Source of the DNA: Branchiostoma belcheri
Lineage: Eukaryota > Chordata > Leptocardii > Amphioxiformes > Branchiostomatidae
Length of the DNA: 64,000 bases
Direction of reading: 5' to 3'
NCBI RefSeq assembly: GCF_001625305.1
Contig: NW_017803357.1
Coordinates: forward strand, 272,622 to 336,621
The translations under genes and the position numbers were made by a program. Below, piece after piece: positions 23,301 through 42,156 of the stretch. Under the pieces are notes generated by a model. That model searched no databases. It worked only from the letters and a program-made list of their open reading frames with translations, and was not told where the DNA came from. The first letter of the stretch is position 1. Every line of letters starts with the position of its first letter.

Positions 23301-26300
23301 AAATAAAATGAAAATTATTGTAGTGGTTACATATACTTAACGTTATATTGTATTTAGCAATGATCATTTAGCAAAAAAAATTCGGTACTGAAACTCCGGT
23401 ATTCAGAATCAGGTACAGGTACAGGTACAGGTCCGGACCTGAACCTGATCCTCTGGACCTGGAAGAGCCGAACAGGTACCCACCCCTATTGCTAGTGGTG
23501 TAATATGGCTGTAATGTCGACACTGTTTGTTGAGTACTAGTACAGTATATTTATATTCCTAATCAAAAGTAACAGTGAAAAATTTGCCCATACATTGGTA
23601 TTGAAATAAAGAGCACATTTTAGTACCGTTCACCTGTCAATTTGGTCATTTTCCGGGGGGTACGTTTATTCCGGAGGGTATGTATATTAGACTTTGAAGA
23701 TTTGTCCGGGGGGTATGTTTATTCCGGGGGGTATGTTTATTAGGGACATGAGAGTAGTATGCATTAAATGTTATAAAGATTTGGTAATAACTGCTGCAAT
23801 TGCACCAATAAACCAAGTTTAAAAAATTACGTTTTAATATTACCTTGAGACATCTGAATAAGTTAAGACGAAGGTTATGGAAGTGCACTATATTCCTCGG
23901 TCGCAAGATGTCGCTTTTGATTAGTGGCCTGAATGGAATTTCCCATATCGAAGATCCCGGATGTAACGCATGAGGCTGGTAAGGTATTTACTTAGCAAAA
24001 ATAGCAAAATATCAGGAATTATAAGGGTATTAGGCATAGAGCCATAGGATAAAAATAGAGCTAAAGATACTACGGGCAAGGGCAATCAATTACATTGTGT
24101 TTTATTCGTGCTGTTGAACAGATTTAAACAGAGTTACGAATTCGTACGCCCCCCCCGTGAAAATTTATGAATTCGTACAACCTAACAATATGTTAGTGCA
24201 TTAAGCTTGATAACGTTTGACAGCTCTGTTATTGTAGCCACTCCATTTTGTGTTGTCTCATGAAGTTATACCAAAATAAAACATTTCACTTTTGACACAT
24301 GCATCTTTGCTCTTTATTCATCAGTATTGTCCAGACATTACAATTTCAATGAAACATACAGATGGAACATAGTTCCTCTGTAATATACAACATGACACTA
24401 CTGATTCCAAAAAATGTCTTCCCCATACATAGAGCTGTGTAACCTACTCTAACAGAGAAATTAGCTCCACATACATATCCTAAACTCTTTCCTGTCTCTC
24501 AAATCTTCAATCACAAATGAAAATCTGTATCTCTACCTAAACATTTTCCCTCCCAACATCTGCTTCGAGATTAATATTTTTCACTAATTCCATTGAAGCA
24601 AATGATAATGGAAGCCAACTTATTACCCTGTTTGGTGTTACAGGTATGAACATACTAGGTAATACATTCTTTCCTCTCTAGCAGTTACACAAATCTATGT
24701 GGACATCCTCCAAGAACACAAAACTACATGGCCAGCGGCCGAGATAAACTTTTTTCAAAAGTCTTGTTTCCATTGTAATAAAACAAGCTGCTATCTTGAG
24801 ATCTTATAGCAGCCCATATCACAATACATTGTTTAAGAAAAGAAGAAAACTAGAGTTCCATGATCTCATACCTTCGCCAAATGAACTTAACAGCTGGTGA
24901 CTTGTAGATGTCTGTCATTATATTGATTATACAAATAAGATCCTCATTTGTACGAGTGGTAATATTTTCCACCCAATGACAGTCTTATCTTAAAAAGAAA
25001 ACTATTCAAGCAGTTTGTTCTGGAACTGCAGGAGCGTTTCTTGAATCTCCGAAGTTTGATAACTCAAGAACCGGTTGACGGATTGTCATGATTTTTGGTA
25101 TGAAGGTAGCTGAAGTGATGCATGACATAATCAGATGACAATTATGCAAATCAGGAGCTAATTTGTATAATTAATGAAGAAATTCTATAAATCTGCTTCG
25201 TTCGATAATAGGACTATGAAACACTTGTGACATGTAATTGAGAACTAGAAAAACATCTGAGGATATAGATTATGTAAATGAAGACCTGATTTGCATAATT
25301 AATGGGAAATTGTTATAACTTCATAGTTGTAATTGCTGGGAATTTCATACTTGCCGCATTTGGAAGTGAAGTGAAGGTGAACATCAATGAAGATAATTTA
25401 TTCACATTATGACCTCATTTGCATAATTTATGAGGAAGTGCTAGAATAGCCTATTTTGTTAAGATAAGGCTGCCATTGGGTGGAGAATATGATCAACTGA
25501 TGTAATCCATGCAAATGACGCTCTTATTTGCGAAATCAATTATTAAAATTGTATAATTCGTCAACTGCAAGGGTTAACATCATTTGGCGAAGGTATGAGA
25601 TCGTGGAACTCTTGTTTCCAAATGCAACAAGTATGAAAATCCTGGGAGTTACCGCTATGGAATAATAATAATTTCTCATTAATTATGCCATTTAGGTCCT
25701 CATTTACATAATTGATATCTGCTACATGTTCCTCTTGTTCTGTATTTGGCATAGTCCTATCATGGAACACAGCTGGTTTGTAGAAATTTCATTAATTATG
25801 CAGATTAGATGTTGATTTGCGTAAATACCATTTAATTATTTCAAAGATCACTTGAGGTACCTACATATCAAAGATCATGACGATATCGATACATCAACCG
25901 GTTTTTGAGTTATTCTCCTTCAAAGATTTTAAAACAAATACCCCTGCAGTTCCAGAGCAAGCCACTAGGGAGCCCAAACTTACACCCCAAGAGCTTTTTA
26001 CTACTAAAAATCTTCCAGAAAATTTGGGCCCCACTGCAGTACCATAGGTACACGCTAGGAGGCCCATTATCGAACTTGATCTTATGCACTGGCATACGTA
26101 ATACAGCTATAGACCTTTTATAAAATAGTTCCATTGTCGACGGCTTAGTTTGTGAAAATGTGACATTTCATTTTGCAGTACTCGTGCTGCGGTCTCGTCA
26201 ACAACACGGACTGGCAAAACCCCTGTGACCAAGACACGTGCCTCTGCAAAATCGCCAACCAATACTGCAGGAGTTACTTCCCCACTCCACAGAGTTCATG

Positions 26301-28034
26301 CAGTATCTTCAGGGTAAGTACGGGGCAGACGGTACCAACTGTTCGTCGTGTGGCGTAGCGGCAGAGTGCGCGACTCGGAACCTAGAGGCCTTGGGTTCGA
26401 GTCCTGACATGCCACCGATCTTGTGATTTTGGGGTGGGAACTTTACACGACTTTCCTCACTTCGCTCAGGTGGAAATGAGTATTGTCCTGTCATGTATTT
26501 GTCCCCTGGGTTGGTGGCGCCATTAATATAAGTTGATAAAACTTGAGTGTGTCGTCACCACGTCTGGTGATTACATGTTGGAATAATAATAAAAAAAAAA
26601 CTGTGCGTCCTTGTGCACAGCTATGTGTTAGCTAAAGGGAAAGTCACACGTCACACATGACAATTATCATAACATCAGCTTCATGACACGAGTTTTTTTT
26701 CAAAATCCATGATTGTTTCCAAAGTTGCACTATGAACATTTTTGCACTGAAATTAAAATATATCAATCGAAATATCCTGGATCGACTCTTCATCTTTTCA
26801 ACACATTTGTGGAACTCACATTTCTCACATTAATGGTTGGCGATAAGACAGCTCACACGAGGCGCACCCATTTTGTGGCACCACCACAAAATACCAGAAT
26901 GTAAGTAAACAAGGCTGCCGGCTTTGAAACACACTCGTAAGGCGTCTTATGTCGGCACGTTTATTTCCTGAATAATATTTATTTGCAATGGAGTAGGGTT
27001 GATCCAATTCACTTTTTAGAGAAAGAAATTTGACTTTTTGTATCGTTCTAATATAGCATAGCATAATGCAGTGCAGTTTTTAGGGCTTGGCATCCAGTGC
27101 AGTTTTTAGGGCTTGGAAACTAAATTTTCCAAAGTCAATATTCTAGTCATTTATCTACATACTGAGTTGAAACAACACTATCCCAGTGTATATTGACCAC
27201 CATGGAGCAAACATCCCCAAAATTCTGGTAGAAAATGGTTACTGGAAGGGCCCCGGGCTGATTTTTAGGGTCCCACCCAGAAAATTAAGGACTCATCTTC
27301 GGGCTTGCTTCTGCAGTTTTAAAAGCCCCAAGTATGTAATACTGAATCAAACGTGCCAATGTGGGGCAGTATTTGTCAGTATCACAAAGATTGCCTTATT
27401 CAGAATATTTCCAGTTCTGCTGCCCTGAAATTCCATTGGATGCCTTTAACAATTTGTGCAGGAAACATGTAATACCTCAGGCAACACATGAAGTATATTT
27501 CTGTACTCTCTTGCCTCTAGCCGTGCCTGTTTGAATTTGAAATCTACCTAAAGAAAAACATCATCGTCATCGGAGGGGTGGGGCTCGCCATCGCCTTCAT
27601 CCAGGTAGGTTAAAGGTCACTCTGATGGCTGAGCATAGGTTTGATATCATCTTTTGAAAAGCATGTGTACATGTATTGTGGCTTACTGGGAAGCACTGCC
27701 ACTGGCGATAAATTACTAGAAAAGAACAAGGACGGAATAGATTAAGAATACGAAAATCCATTCGGGCCGAAGCGGCAATATCATTAGAATGACATGACAT
27801 GATTAATCTTACAACGCCAAATGAACAGCAGACTTATTGGCGTGGTATCATGTTTTTTTTATCTAAATAGATTACATTTTGTTAAGTAAATAGTTCATTA
27901 TATAATGTATTGGTTGAAACTGACTTGAAGTTTATGTATTGATGCCTTTTCTTCTCTTTTGTCTTCAGTTGGTCGGCATTGTGTTCTCTGTCATCCTGAT
28001 CAGGAATGTTAGTGGTGGGGAGAACATCGCCTAA
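17379..28034 (+). CDS. Tspan-2: tetraspanin (CD9/CD63-like), 7 exons, 243 aa
   Basis: Coding exons are 17379-17444, 20968-21168, 21890-21964, 22374-22478, 26179-26313, 27521-27604 and 27969-28034 (stop TAA), all phase 0. It is the closest relative of Tspan-1: same MAEGCC start, WLRVD after TM1, NMTWFY sequon in the small loop, GCCGAMKEN after TM2, and Glu in TM3 (FLIELIAGI). The large loop starts YSCCG at 150-154 and has eight cysteines (152, 153, 165, 170, 172, 179, 190, 196). The first five share Tspan-1 spacing. A second sequon, NNT, lies at 157-159, just after the CCG. The tail is RNVSGGENIA. Exon 5 (135 bp) is the longest in the array. Exon 2 begins only 19 bp after a terminal inverted-repeat element, and a SINE begins about 30 bp after the exon 5 donor, so its splice sites are closely framed by transposons. 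The start context is CAAGATGGCGGA. Confidence 0.93.
19265..19850. mobile_element. Inverted-repeat element with octamer-like interior (copy 1)
   Basis: About 35-bp terminal inverted repeats, CTAGAGTTACACGATCTCAT and its inverse ending GAACTCTAGTT, with CCTTCGCCAAA next. The AT-rich interior repeats TTATGCAAAT and ATTTGCATAA-like motifs. Other copies are at 24848 and 60069. It abuts an assembly gap and lies in Tspan-2 intron 1. Confidence 0.65.
19852..19871. other. Assembly gap (20 N)
   Basis: A run of 20 N immediately after the right terminus of an inverted-repeat element. Confidence 0.99.
20393..20948. mobile_element. Terminal-inverted-repeat element touching Tspan-2 exon 2 acceptor
   Basis: Left end TTAGGCCGTGTTTATGTGAA (then GTCACCCAA); right end TTGGGTGACTTCACATGAAC (then AAGGCTAA). 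The interior has no coding potential. Only 19 bp separate it from exon 2 at 20968, so the branch point of that intron probably lies in its terminus (CTAAA). Confidence 0.6.
21205..21498. mobile_element. Foldback repeat in Tspan-2 intron 2
   Basis: A palindrome with arms containing ACTTTTGATCCAACACAAAA, TTCTCTCACCTAGAGCTTT and CTGAGGAAGACCAG on the inverse side. The 13-mer AAGTAGACAAAAT occurs just left (21192-21204) and again at 21531-21543, a possible target duplication. Confidence 0.55.
22220..22350 (+). mobile_element. LINE 3' tail next to Tspan-2 exon 4
   Basis: TGTTATGTTTGGTATCCTAA then AATAAAGAATTGAATTG repeats. The end is about 20 bp before exon 4 at 22374. Confidence 0.4.
23210..23312. 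repeat. A-rich low-complexity tract
   Basis: (AAAATA)n-like sequence in Tspan-2 intron 4. Confidence 0.7.
23645..23740 (+). repeat. Short tandem repeat, CCGGGGGGTATGTTTATT unit
   Basis: Four imperfect units of about 18 bp at 23652, 23670, 23706 and 23724 in Tspan-2 intron 4. Confidence 0.6.
24848..25616. mobile_element. Inverted-repeat element with octamer-like interior (copy 2)
   Basis: Same termini as at 19265 (CTAGAGTTCCATGATCTCAT and inverse) and the same ATTTGCATAATTAATG-type interior. Longer than copy 1 because of extra sequence near 25020-25130 (GTTCTGGAACTGCAGG, CTCAAGAACCGGTTGACGG). Tspan-2 intron 4. Confidence 0.65.
26344..26600 (+). mobile_element. tRNA-derived SINE, copy 2, in Tspan-2 intron 5
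   Basis: Full-length relative of the copy at 365: tRNA-like head with B box GGTTCGAGTCC, the same conserved body and an A-rich tail. Imperfect 11-bp direct repeats (AACTGTTCGTC at 26337, AACTGTGCGTC at 26599) look like its target duplication. It begins about 30 bp after the exon 5 donor. Confidence 0.75.
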
Positions 28035-28595
28035 CCCCGGACAGCGTCTGACCAAAGAACGGCGAAAACAGTTGCAGCCGCCACATCTTTCGATTGTAGA
28101 TGAAAAAAAAAACGTTTTGATGTGATTATGAACACTGCGTATTTTAAGTGCTTAAACGTTACCTGCTACATGCTACATACATTGGAAACTAGGTATCAGT
28201 AGACTTCTGGATGTAAATGGCTAGACCACCGCGTGTCCAGGTCATTTAAACTTGCCGCAATATGCTTTGACTGCCATGTTACTGTGTGAGAACTAAGTTA
28301 GATCTAGTGATACACGTACCAAAAAGGATGTGATTTCTTTAATATTGGGTAAAAGAATGCATGGCCACCGAAGTCTTGGATAGAATGCACACAAGTTTCC
28401 AATTTTGCAAGAAGTTATAATAGATGTTTCTCCTGCAAACGAGAGGTCATTTTGTTACTAAACTGTTCTGGAACTGTTCCTTGCTTACGCTCCATTAGTT
28501 TTGTTTTCATTTTATAATGTCAGTTTCAAGTTTTTATGTTTATAATGTCAATTTCAAGTTTTCTATAAACTCAGGAGTGTGTCCATCATTGTGAT

Positions 28596-28601
28596 GATAA
28601 A
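28596..28601 (+). terminator. Possible variant poly(A) signal, Tspan-2
   Basis: GATAAA about 560 bp after the Tspan-2 stop is a weak variant hexamer. No AATAAA occurs between the stop and the (GT)n repeat at 28680, so the cleavage site is uncertain. Confidence 0.25.
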
Positions 28602-28679
28602 GAATTAGAAAATATTATGCGTTTGTTTTGTTGTTATGATTGCGCTTCATGTAGTGTCCTCAAGAGCCTCTCTCTCGCT

Positions 28680-28717
28680 CTGTGTGTGTGTCTCTGTGTC
28701 TGTATGTGTGTGTATCA

Positions 28718-28749
<32 letters not shown>

Positions 28750-28754
28750 TGTAT

Positions 28755-28788
<34 letters not shown>

Positions 28789-29050
28789 TGTATGTGTGTG
28801 TATCATGTGTGTGTGTGTGTCTCTGTGTCTGTATGTGTGTGTGTGGTGTGTGTCTGTGTCTGTGTGTGTCTGTGTGTGTCTCTGTGTCTGTATGTGTGTG
28901 TATCATGTGTGTGTGTGTGTGTGTGTGTTTCCGCGTACTTGTGGTCAGCATAACTTAACGAACTGTGATGATAGTTGGTATGTGGGTCGGTCGTAGAAAG
29001 ACGAAGGTCAAAGTCAAATTTGGGTCTCCTGGTGGCTGTCCGTTGTGCTG
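28680..29050 (+). repeat. (GT)n microsatellite with dispersed-repeat 3' flank
   Basis: About 250 bp of GT dinucleotides broken by ATCATG and CTCTGTGTCTG units, then TTTCCGCGTACTTGTGGTCA and GACGAAGGTCAAAGTCAAAT, homologous to 8170-8290. Just downstream of Tspan-2. Confidence 0.75.
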
Positions 29051-29368
29051 CATTAGAACAGTTTTTTTGTATCATTTCTCCTGGACATGCTATAACCTTG
29101 ATAGCTGTTGACTGATAGCTTTACATGCCAGGAACAAGTGCATTGTGTGGGCTTGGTTCCCCTAGCAGCTTGTTCTGGAACTGCAGGGGACATCTTTCAA
29201 GGCAGATAAATCAAGAAAGGAACAATGTATTTTCAAGATTTTGGCATGTAGGTAGGTTAGACACATTTAAATGTTACTTATGTAAACAAGAATTCGGAGA
29301 TCTCAAACCTCCATGAAATATATGAGTTTTTGTAAATGTTTTTGCACAGTACACTACAGTACAGAACA

Positions 29369-29889
29369 AAATAAAACAGGTTTTTGTTTTCAAAAAGCTA
29401 ATACAGTAGCACCTTTGGCCTGAAATAGGTCAGCCCCCCCCCCAATGCAAAGGCTGTAAATATTCTCATGTAGGCATGAGATCTCCGATTTCTTGTTTTC
29501 TATGGATTTCGTTCGCCTGAAAAACAGGAATTGTGTGCAATCAAATCCATATGCATGATTGAAATCATAGTGAAATTCTGGCCCCAGTTCAGGCTGTTGG
29601 AATGAAACAGACGCCAATAATCATTTTGATCGATCGAGTGCAGGGAGAAGCAGGAAACGAGAACTTATCTCACTGGAATAATCAGGCTTTGAAACTGTTG
29701 ACTGCAGTTCTGTTTTACATCGTTAGAGGCGCACGTGAGAGACGCGAAGTCTTCTGTAGTTTGGCAAACCCATAGAAGCCAACGTTTCTAAATAGAGTTG
29801 GTTACTTCTGTTCTAGTGTTATTTCTACGAAGGCCCACAACGATACTTTCATACACCTCTTCCGCGACCCTGCCACACCGCGCTTCCAA
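29369..29889 (+). repeat. Left copy of a 520-bp near-identical direct duplication
   Basis: Matches 30622-31146 almost base for base, apart from a different short insert after CTAATACAG. It ends exactly at the assembly gap. Partner of the next entry. Confidence 0.8.
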
Positions 29890-29909
29890 NNNNNNNNNNN
29901 NNNNNNNNN
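29890..29909. other. Assembly gap (20 N)
   Basis: Gap between a duplicated block and a minisatellite. Confidence 0.99.
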
Positions 29910-29989
29910 GTAACTTTTTTGTTTACACGCCGGGCGCAGGTCATTGACCTCCAACTTGCGTTGTTCCAACAGAGAAGAGCAAAATGTCT

Positions 29990-30135
29990 GGCTCCCGCAG
30001 AACGTACCGCACTCTCCCACTGGACGTACCGCACTCTCCCGCAGAACGTATCGCACTCTCCCGGAGGACGTCCCGCACTCTCCCGAGGGAAGTCCCGCAC
30101 AGCGTCCTGCACTCTCCCGCAGAACGTCCCTCGAA
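29990..30135 (+). repeat. Minisatellite, about 22-26 bp unit
   Basis: Six or so imperfect units of CGCACTCTCCCGCAGAACGT, open in several frames on both strands. Confidence 0.7.
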
Positions 30136-30524
30136 AATCGATGCGTATTTCGTGGCCTGTGCTGTACCTACCAAAACACTTGAGTTCATACTGTCAAAAT
30201 GGAATGGCTTTGAACAGGTGTTAATTGAGTTAATCCAATCAAATCCAACAGCCAATCAGCAAGAAGAATAGATTGGTCTGCGTCAGGTTCATGCTTGCAT
30301 GCCCATATATGGGCATACCGCCGAATTCCTTTCTTATTACGTCACGCGCGTACGCCCCCACAGTACTTTCCTATGGGGACCGCTAAAAAAACAAATAAAA
30401 CGATTGTAAAAGCTTGTATCACAAAAATTTAAAAAACGCCTAGGGGTATTTGCCCACTGTACCTCCATACCAAATTTCAGGACCTTGGGCCCTAAAATGA
30501 AGAAGCTGAATCCATTTAAAAAAT

Positions 30525-30565
30525 GGCAGGAGAAGAAGAAGAAGAAGAAGAAGGAGAAGGAGAAG
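30525..30565 (+). repeat. (GAA)n microsatellite
   Basis: AAG/GAG triplet run of about 40 bp in the Tspan-2/Tspan-3 spacer. Confidence 0.75.
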
Positions 30566-30621
30566 AAACATCAGAAAAAGCAATATGGGTTCACCACCAC
30601 TTCGTGGTGTGGTGAACCCAT

Positions 30622-31146
30622 AATAAAACAGGTTTTTGTTTTCAAAAAGCTAATACAGGGGGATGACCTTTGGCCTGAAATAGGTCATCCCCCCCTCCCC
30701 CAATGCAAAGGCTGTAAATATTCTCATGTAGGCATGAGATCTCCGATTTCTTGTTTTCTATGGATTTCGTTCGCCTGAAAAACAGGAATTGTGTGCAATC
30801 AAATCCATATGCATGATTGAAATCATAGTGAAATTCTGGCCCCAGTTCAGGCTGTTGGAATGAAACATACGCCAATAATCATTTTGATCGATCGAGTGCA
30901 GGGAGAAGCAGGAAACGAGAACTTATCCCACTGGAATAATCAGGCTTTGAAACTGTTGACTGCAGTTCTGTTTTACATCGTTAGAGGCGCACGTGAGAGA
31001 CGCGAAGTCTTCTGTAGTTTGGCAAACCCATGAAGCCAACGTTTCTAAATAGAGTTGGTTACTTCTGTTCTAGTGTTATTTCTACGAAGGCCCACAACGA
31101 TACTTTCATACACCTCTTCCGCGACCCTGCCACACCGCGCTTCCAA
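30622..31146 (+). repeat. Right copy of the 520-bp direct duplication
   Basis: Near-identical to 29369-29889. This copy continues past CGCGCTTCCAA into GGGATATACC where the left copy meets the gap. Confidence 0.8.
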
Positions 31147-31853
31147 GGGATATACCTTCCATACACCTTTTCCGCGGTCCTTCCACACCGCGTTGCCAAG
31201 GGCTATACCTTCCATTCCGCAGAAGAGGTGTATGGAAGGTATATCCCTTGGAAGCGCGGTGTGGCCATCCTCCCGAGGCAGGATTGCTTCCTTACTAGTA
31301 CGGCAGCACCCCTACCAAACCACCCGGCCAAAACCACTTCTTCAGGCCGACGAGCTTCAGCCAATCAGAGGCATAGCTTTCGGTAGTGGAAAGCTAAGGT
31401 CAAAGGTCGCTTGATCACGGCTTACATCGCCTCTTTGGGTCCACTGAAAACATCCTGTCGGCTATTTTTGGGCCAGCCGTGCGCAGGAATTGTTTGAATC
31501 GGAATCGTCAACATTAGCACGGTACAGACACTGATTCACAACAGAGACGTCTTCCTAAGTGTAAGGATAGGTGGGGGAAAGGTCTGTGTTGTATTTTAGC
31601 CAGCGAAACAGGAATCCAGAAATGTTTGCATGTCCGCCATGTTGAATTTAGGGCGCTGATTGGTTTGCGCCAAATAAGGCAAGCTCCTGAATATTTATAA
31701 ATCAGGCCCTGAAGAGTACGAATGTGGGGATGATAGGGCAGAGCTAATCCAAAGGCTAACTAACGTATTTGCCGCGGGATAGCTCTGCCGTGGGAGAATG
31801 GGTGTGGCAGGGTCGCGGAAGAGGTGTATGGAAGTGTCGTTATGGGCCTTCGT
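31080..31853. mobile_element. Inverted-repeat element in the Tspan-2/Tspan-3 spacer
   Basis: TACGAAGGCCCACAACGATA and CACCTCTTCCGCGACCCTGC at 31083-31137 face their inverse at 31797-31853. A smaller hairpin (about 31128-31168 against 31228-31270) is nested inside. Confidence 0.55.
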
Positions 31854-32944
31854 ATGTTTCAACTTCGCGAAATGCGCGAAATAGAATCCACATTGCATGC
31901 TTCCATGACCAATTACTTTAATTCCACGTATGCCGTAAAATACACTATTAATAACTTTTCAAACTGATAACCAGAAACGCTTCACACACAAAATATGGCA
32001 CCCCCCCCCACATTAGAAGTGAGTGGACCAATCCCCGTAGGGCTACAACAGGTGTGCAGCAAACAAAGACCCAGATAACAAACATGACAGGGTGCACAGC
32101 AAACAGAACGTGCCTCCTTAAAATTCCTAATATATTGTAATGAAATCCCTTTTAGGTGGCATAGAACGTTGAAGTAGTCTGCGAAACGTTTGCCACACAG
32201 TTAGCAAGTCTGATTCGGTTGAGATTTCATAAATTGACGGAAAGTTCTACATTCCGGTGTTACATGTCACAGGTACACATACAGGGCTAAGTATTTAGGC
32301 AAACATGAGTGACTCAAAGGGCAACAGTATAATGTGAGGTCAAAGGTTAGGACGGTCGTTGGACAAACAGTTACCCTTGAAGTGGAGCAAGGTCAGAATA
32401 ATACGGTGCAGGCTGCTGGCTGTTCATTACTTGCTGCATTTTGTTAAAATAAGAGCCAAAGGTTTATCGTTATTCAAAGCAGAAGCGGAGCAAGTTAAAG
32501 CAAAGTAATAAAGACGGGCTCTTGAAATTAGATTTATAAAAATATATTCCTAGTCCGGATCCAATCAAAACGTGTACTCCTGTTGTAGACATGTTACTTC
32601 TACTACCATACTTTAAATAATTCAATGGGTCAAAAGTTTTTAAACAATCTTTGCTGGTCATCATTACATATGGATTATAATAGCTTGCACTATAATGCAC
32701 ACTACTATAATAATACCAGTAGTCATAGAGAAGTCAATTTTGTCTGTAGATATTTGGTACTTCTGAAACGGTGCCATTTTTTGAGCAGGCTGTTTACCCA
32801 CAGACGACCGTTATATGGCGCAATCGTCAAGCAGCGTGGGGAGTTATTGGTTACCTAATAGGTACGCTGTGATCGGCTGTACGCTGTGATCGGCGAACTT
32901 TTGAAGCCTCTAACGTCCAACGATTCTGCAAAAAGGACACCAGG
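31854..32944. other. Spacer upstream of Tspan-3
   Basis: No gene seen. Immediately before the start there is a 16-bp tandem duplication (GTACGCTGTGATCGGC at about 32862 and 32878). Confidence 0.4.
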
Positions 32945-40068
<7,124 letters not shown>

Positions 40069-40707
40069 ACGTCATAATTACACACGAGTCACTGTAGACT
40101 AACAATGATGAGATTCAGACTTCATTCAAAATTAACTAATCATATGCAGATACATTCCCCAGTTGGTTTGTTTAAAGTTTCTTTTTTGTTCTCCTGAAAA
40201 GATTTGATTTTCATTAGTATCGAGTCTTTTGACCTTTCAATACTGTGTATTATTTACTTTCATAATAGACATATGGACGTTACATTTCGTCCAAGCAGTT
40301 GTCTGGTACGTTTTCAACATAAACAGTATCTTATTCCTTATCAAGTTTTCATAGATAGTCTTTGGGTTGTTTATCATATTCAACTATTAGTGAAGTGATT
40401 ATCAAATTGCTTTTTTTGCCTTTTGAGTACTATTTTGTAGATTGTTGAGGAACAAAATTCCCAAAATGATCTGCCATCTTCACATCTTTTTATTGTATAC
40501 TTCTCTGTTTGACTATGTGCTGTGATTGGATGATGATATTGATGACGTGTGCATCTAATTAGTTCAAATGTACAATGCATGTACACTGCAATGAATACGT
40601 TTTTGTTCTTTTTTAATGAGGAGTCTTGTATTGAACAGGATGACCTCTGTTTGGATTTATGTTAGGTATGTATTCGCTGTTGTGGCTGCTTAGGTTGGTC
40701 TTCATTC

Positions 40708-40713
40708 AATAAA
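40708..40713 (+). terminator. Poly(A) signal AATAAA, Tspan-3
   Basis: AATAAA about 640 bp after the Tspan-3 stop, just before an inverted-repeat element begins at 40773. Confidence 0.5.
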
Positions 40714-40772
40714 ATGCTCTTAATCACTATAGTACTACTGGTACTTTTGAAATTTCTATTAGAAGAACATTT

Positions 40773-41050
40773 CAACTAGAAAGGTAACATTTGCAAAGCA
40801 AATGCATAATGTTTACCTTCGCATATGGTTTGCTCTTCTTACTCAAATACATGTACATTCATATAAATGGTCAGACAGGAGTCTACATCCCTCCTATAAA
40901 ATTGCAACATTATGTAACCCAACACTAGTTACCATGGAGACAGACATCAACAAATCAGGCCATTGGCCAGGTCAGAGGTTACTGTTTGGAACAGAAGAAG
41001 AAGAAGAAACGTAGTAAAAACAATATGTTTTCCTTCGGTAAACATAAAAA
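40773..41050 (-). mobile_element. Dispersed element, minus-strand copy, downstream of Tspan-3
   Basis: The reverse complement of this segment aligns with 48302-48563. Shared blocks include TAACATTTGCAAAGCAAATG, CACTAGTTACCATGGAGACA and TGTTTTCCTTCGGTAAACAT. Confidence 0.55.
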
Positions 41051-42156
41051 TGATGATTACGTACCAACCCCAGTGGGTGTTATAATAGTTCTGGCTGGCT
41101 AGGTTCTCCGTGTCATTGCTGTCGGATTTAAAATAAATCACTACACTTTCGACTCTCCGGAAACAATTGTCGTTAAGACTTTGTAGTGAATGGTAGTTGT
41201 CTTTCCTGTGGACTTTACTCAGGTGGTAACCGTGGTATGTACTTCGCGTGCTATATTTTAACCAGTTTGAACGAACGCCTCGAAGCGAGACTATAGTGAA
41301 GTGCGTTCACATCTGACGGCTGTGTACAACTCGATACAAAAAACCATCTGATAAGAAAAATGTACGCAAAGCTTACAGTAAAGTCTACTGTGATCACTGC
41401 ATTACCAAGAACAGTAATCGGGAAACGTGCCCTTTTCCAGGTATCAGATCTTTTTGTCTTGATTAAATATTATAAATCATTATAAACTTAGTCGTTGTTC
41501 GTACAATTTTCAAAATAGGTTTCTCTGATCAAGGCCTGCCCACCCCACCCATCTCTCCTGTCCAACTCTATACATTTTGTACATTACAGCAATTTGTACA
41601 GACATTAATCTAATTTGTTTTTTGTAGATATTAGTTTGTTGGAGATATTACAGATGTTTATCAGTCTGAATCATAGCGTTACCAAAAGTTCACAACGTGA
41701 CCGCCATATATCGTGAAGGACAAAGGGACCTTAACCTTGAGATTCCTGCCCGTTCAAAGGTCATCTCAGGTCTACACTCGTTTATCTCCATAACACCCCT
41801 CCGCGCGTAGCGTGATAGATTAGTCCACAGTGCCCTTTCCATGACCTGGCGGTTCCCTATAGTTTCTGGTGGAAAATTAATGTTTCTGTTCCGTAATATT
41901 GTAAAACGCGAAGTAGTCAAACTAGAATATATGAACCTGCAGTAGAGGTGTACTTTTGTTGCTAAGGAACAGAGCGCTGGCTGTTTGCAGATGTTTATGT
42001 CAATACTACCATCCAGAACAACAGTTTTATAGTAATCTCCAATTAGATTCATTCGGGGGCAGGGGACGATCCAGTTGGCCACCCGAGCTACCACTAACCC
42101 CCGCAGAGTACTGCCTGACCAATTTGATACCGTCTTGCCAATTTGATACTAGACTG

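Noticed and set aside
29919..30271. Overlapping frames in several phases near the gap
   Set aside because: Produced by a GC-rich minisatellite; no gene-like signal or homology.
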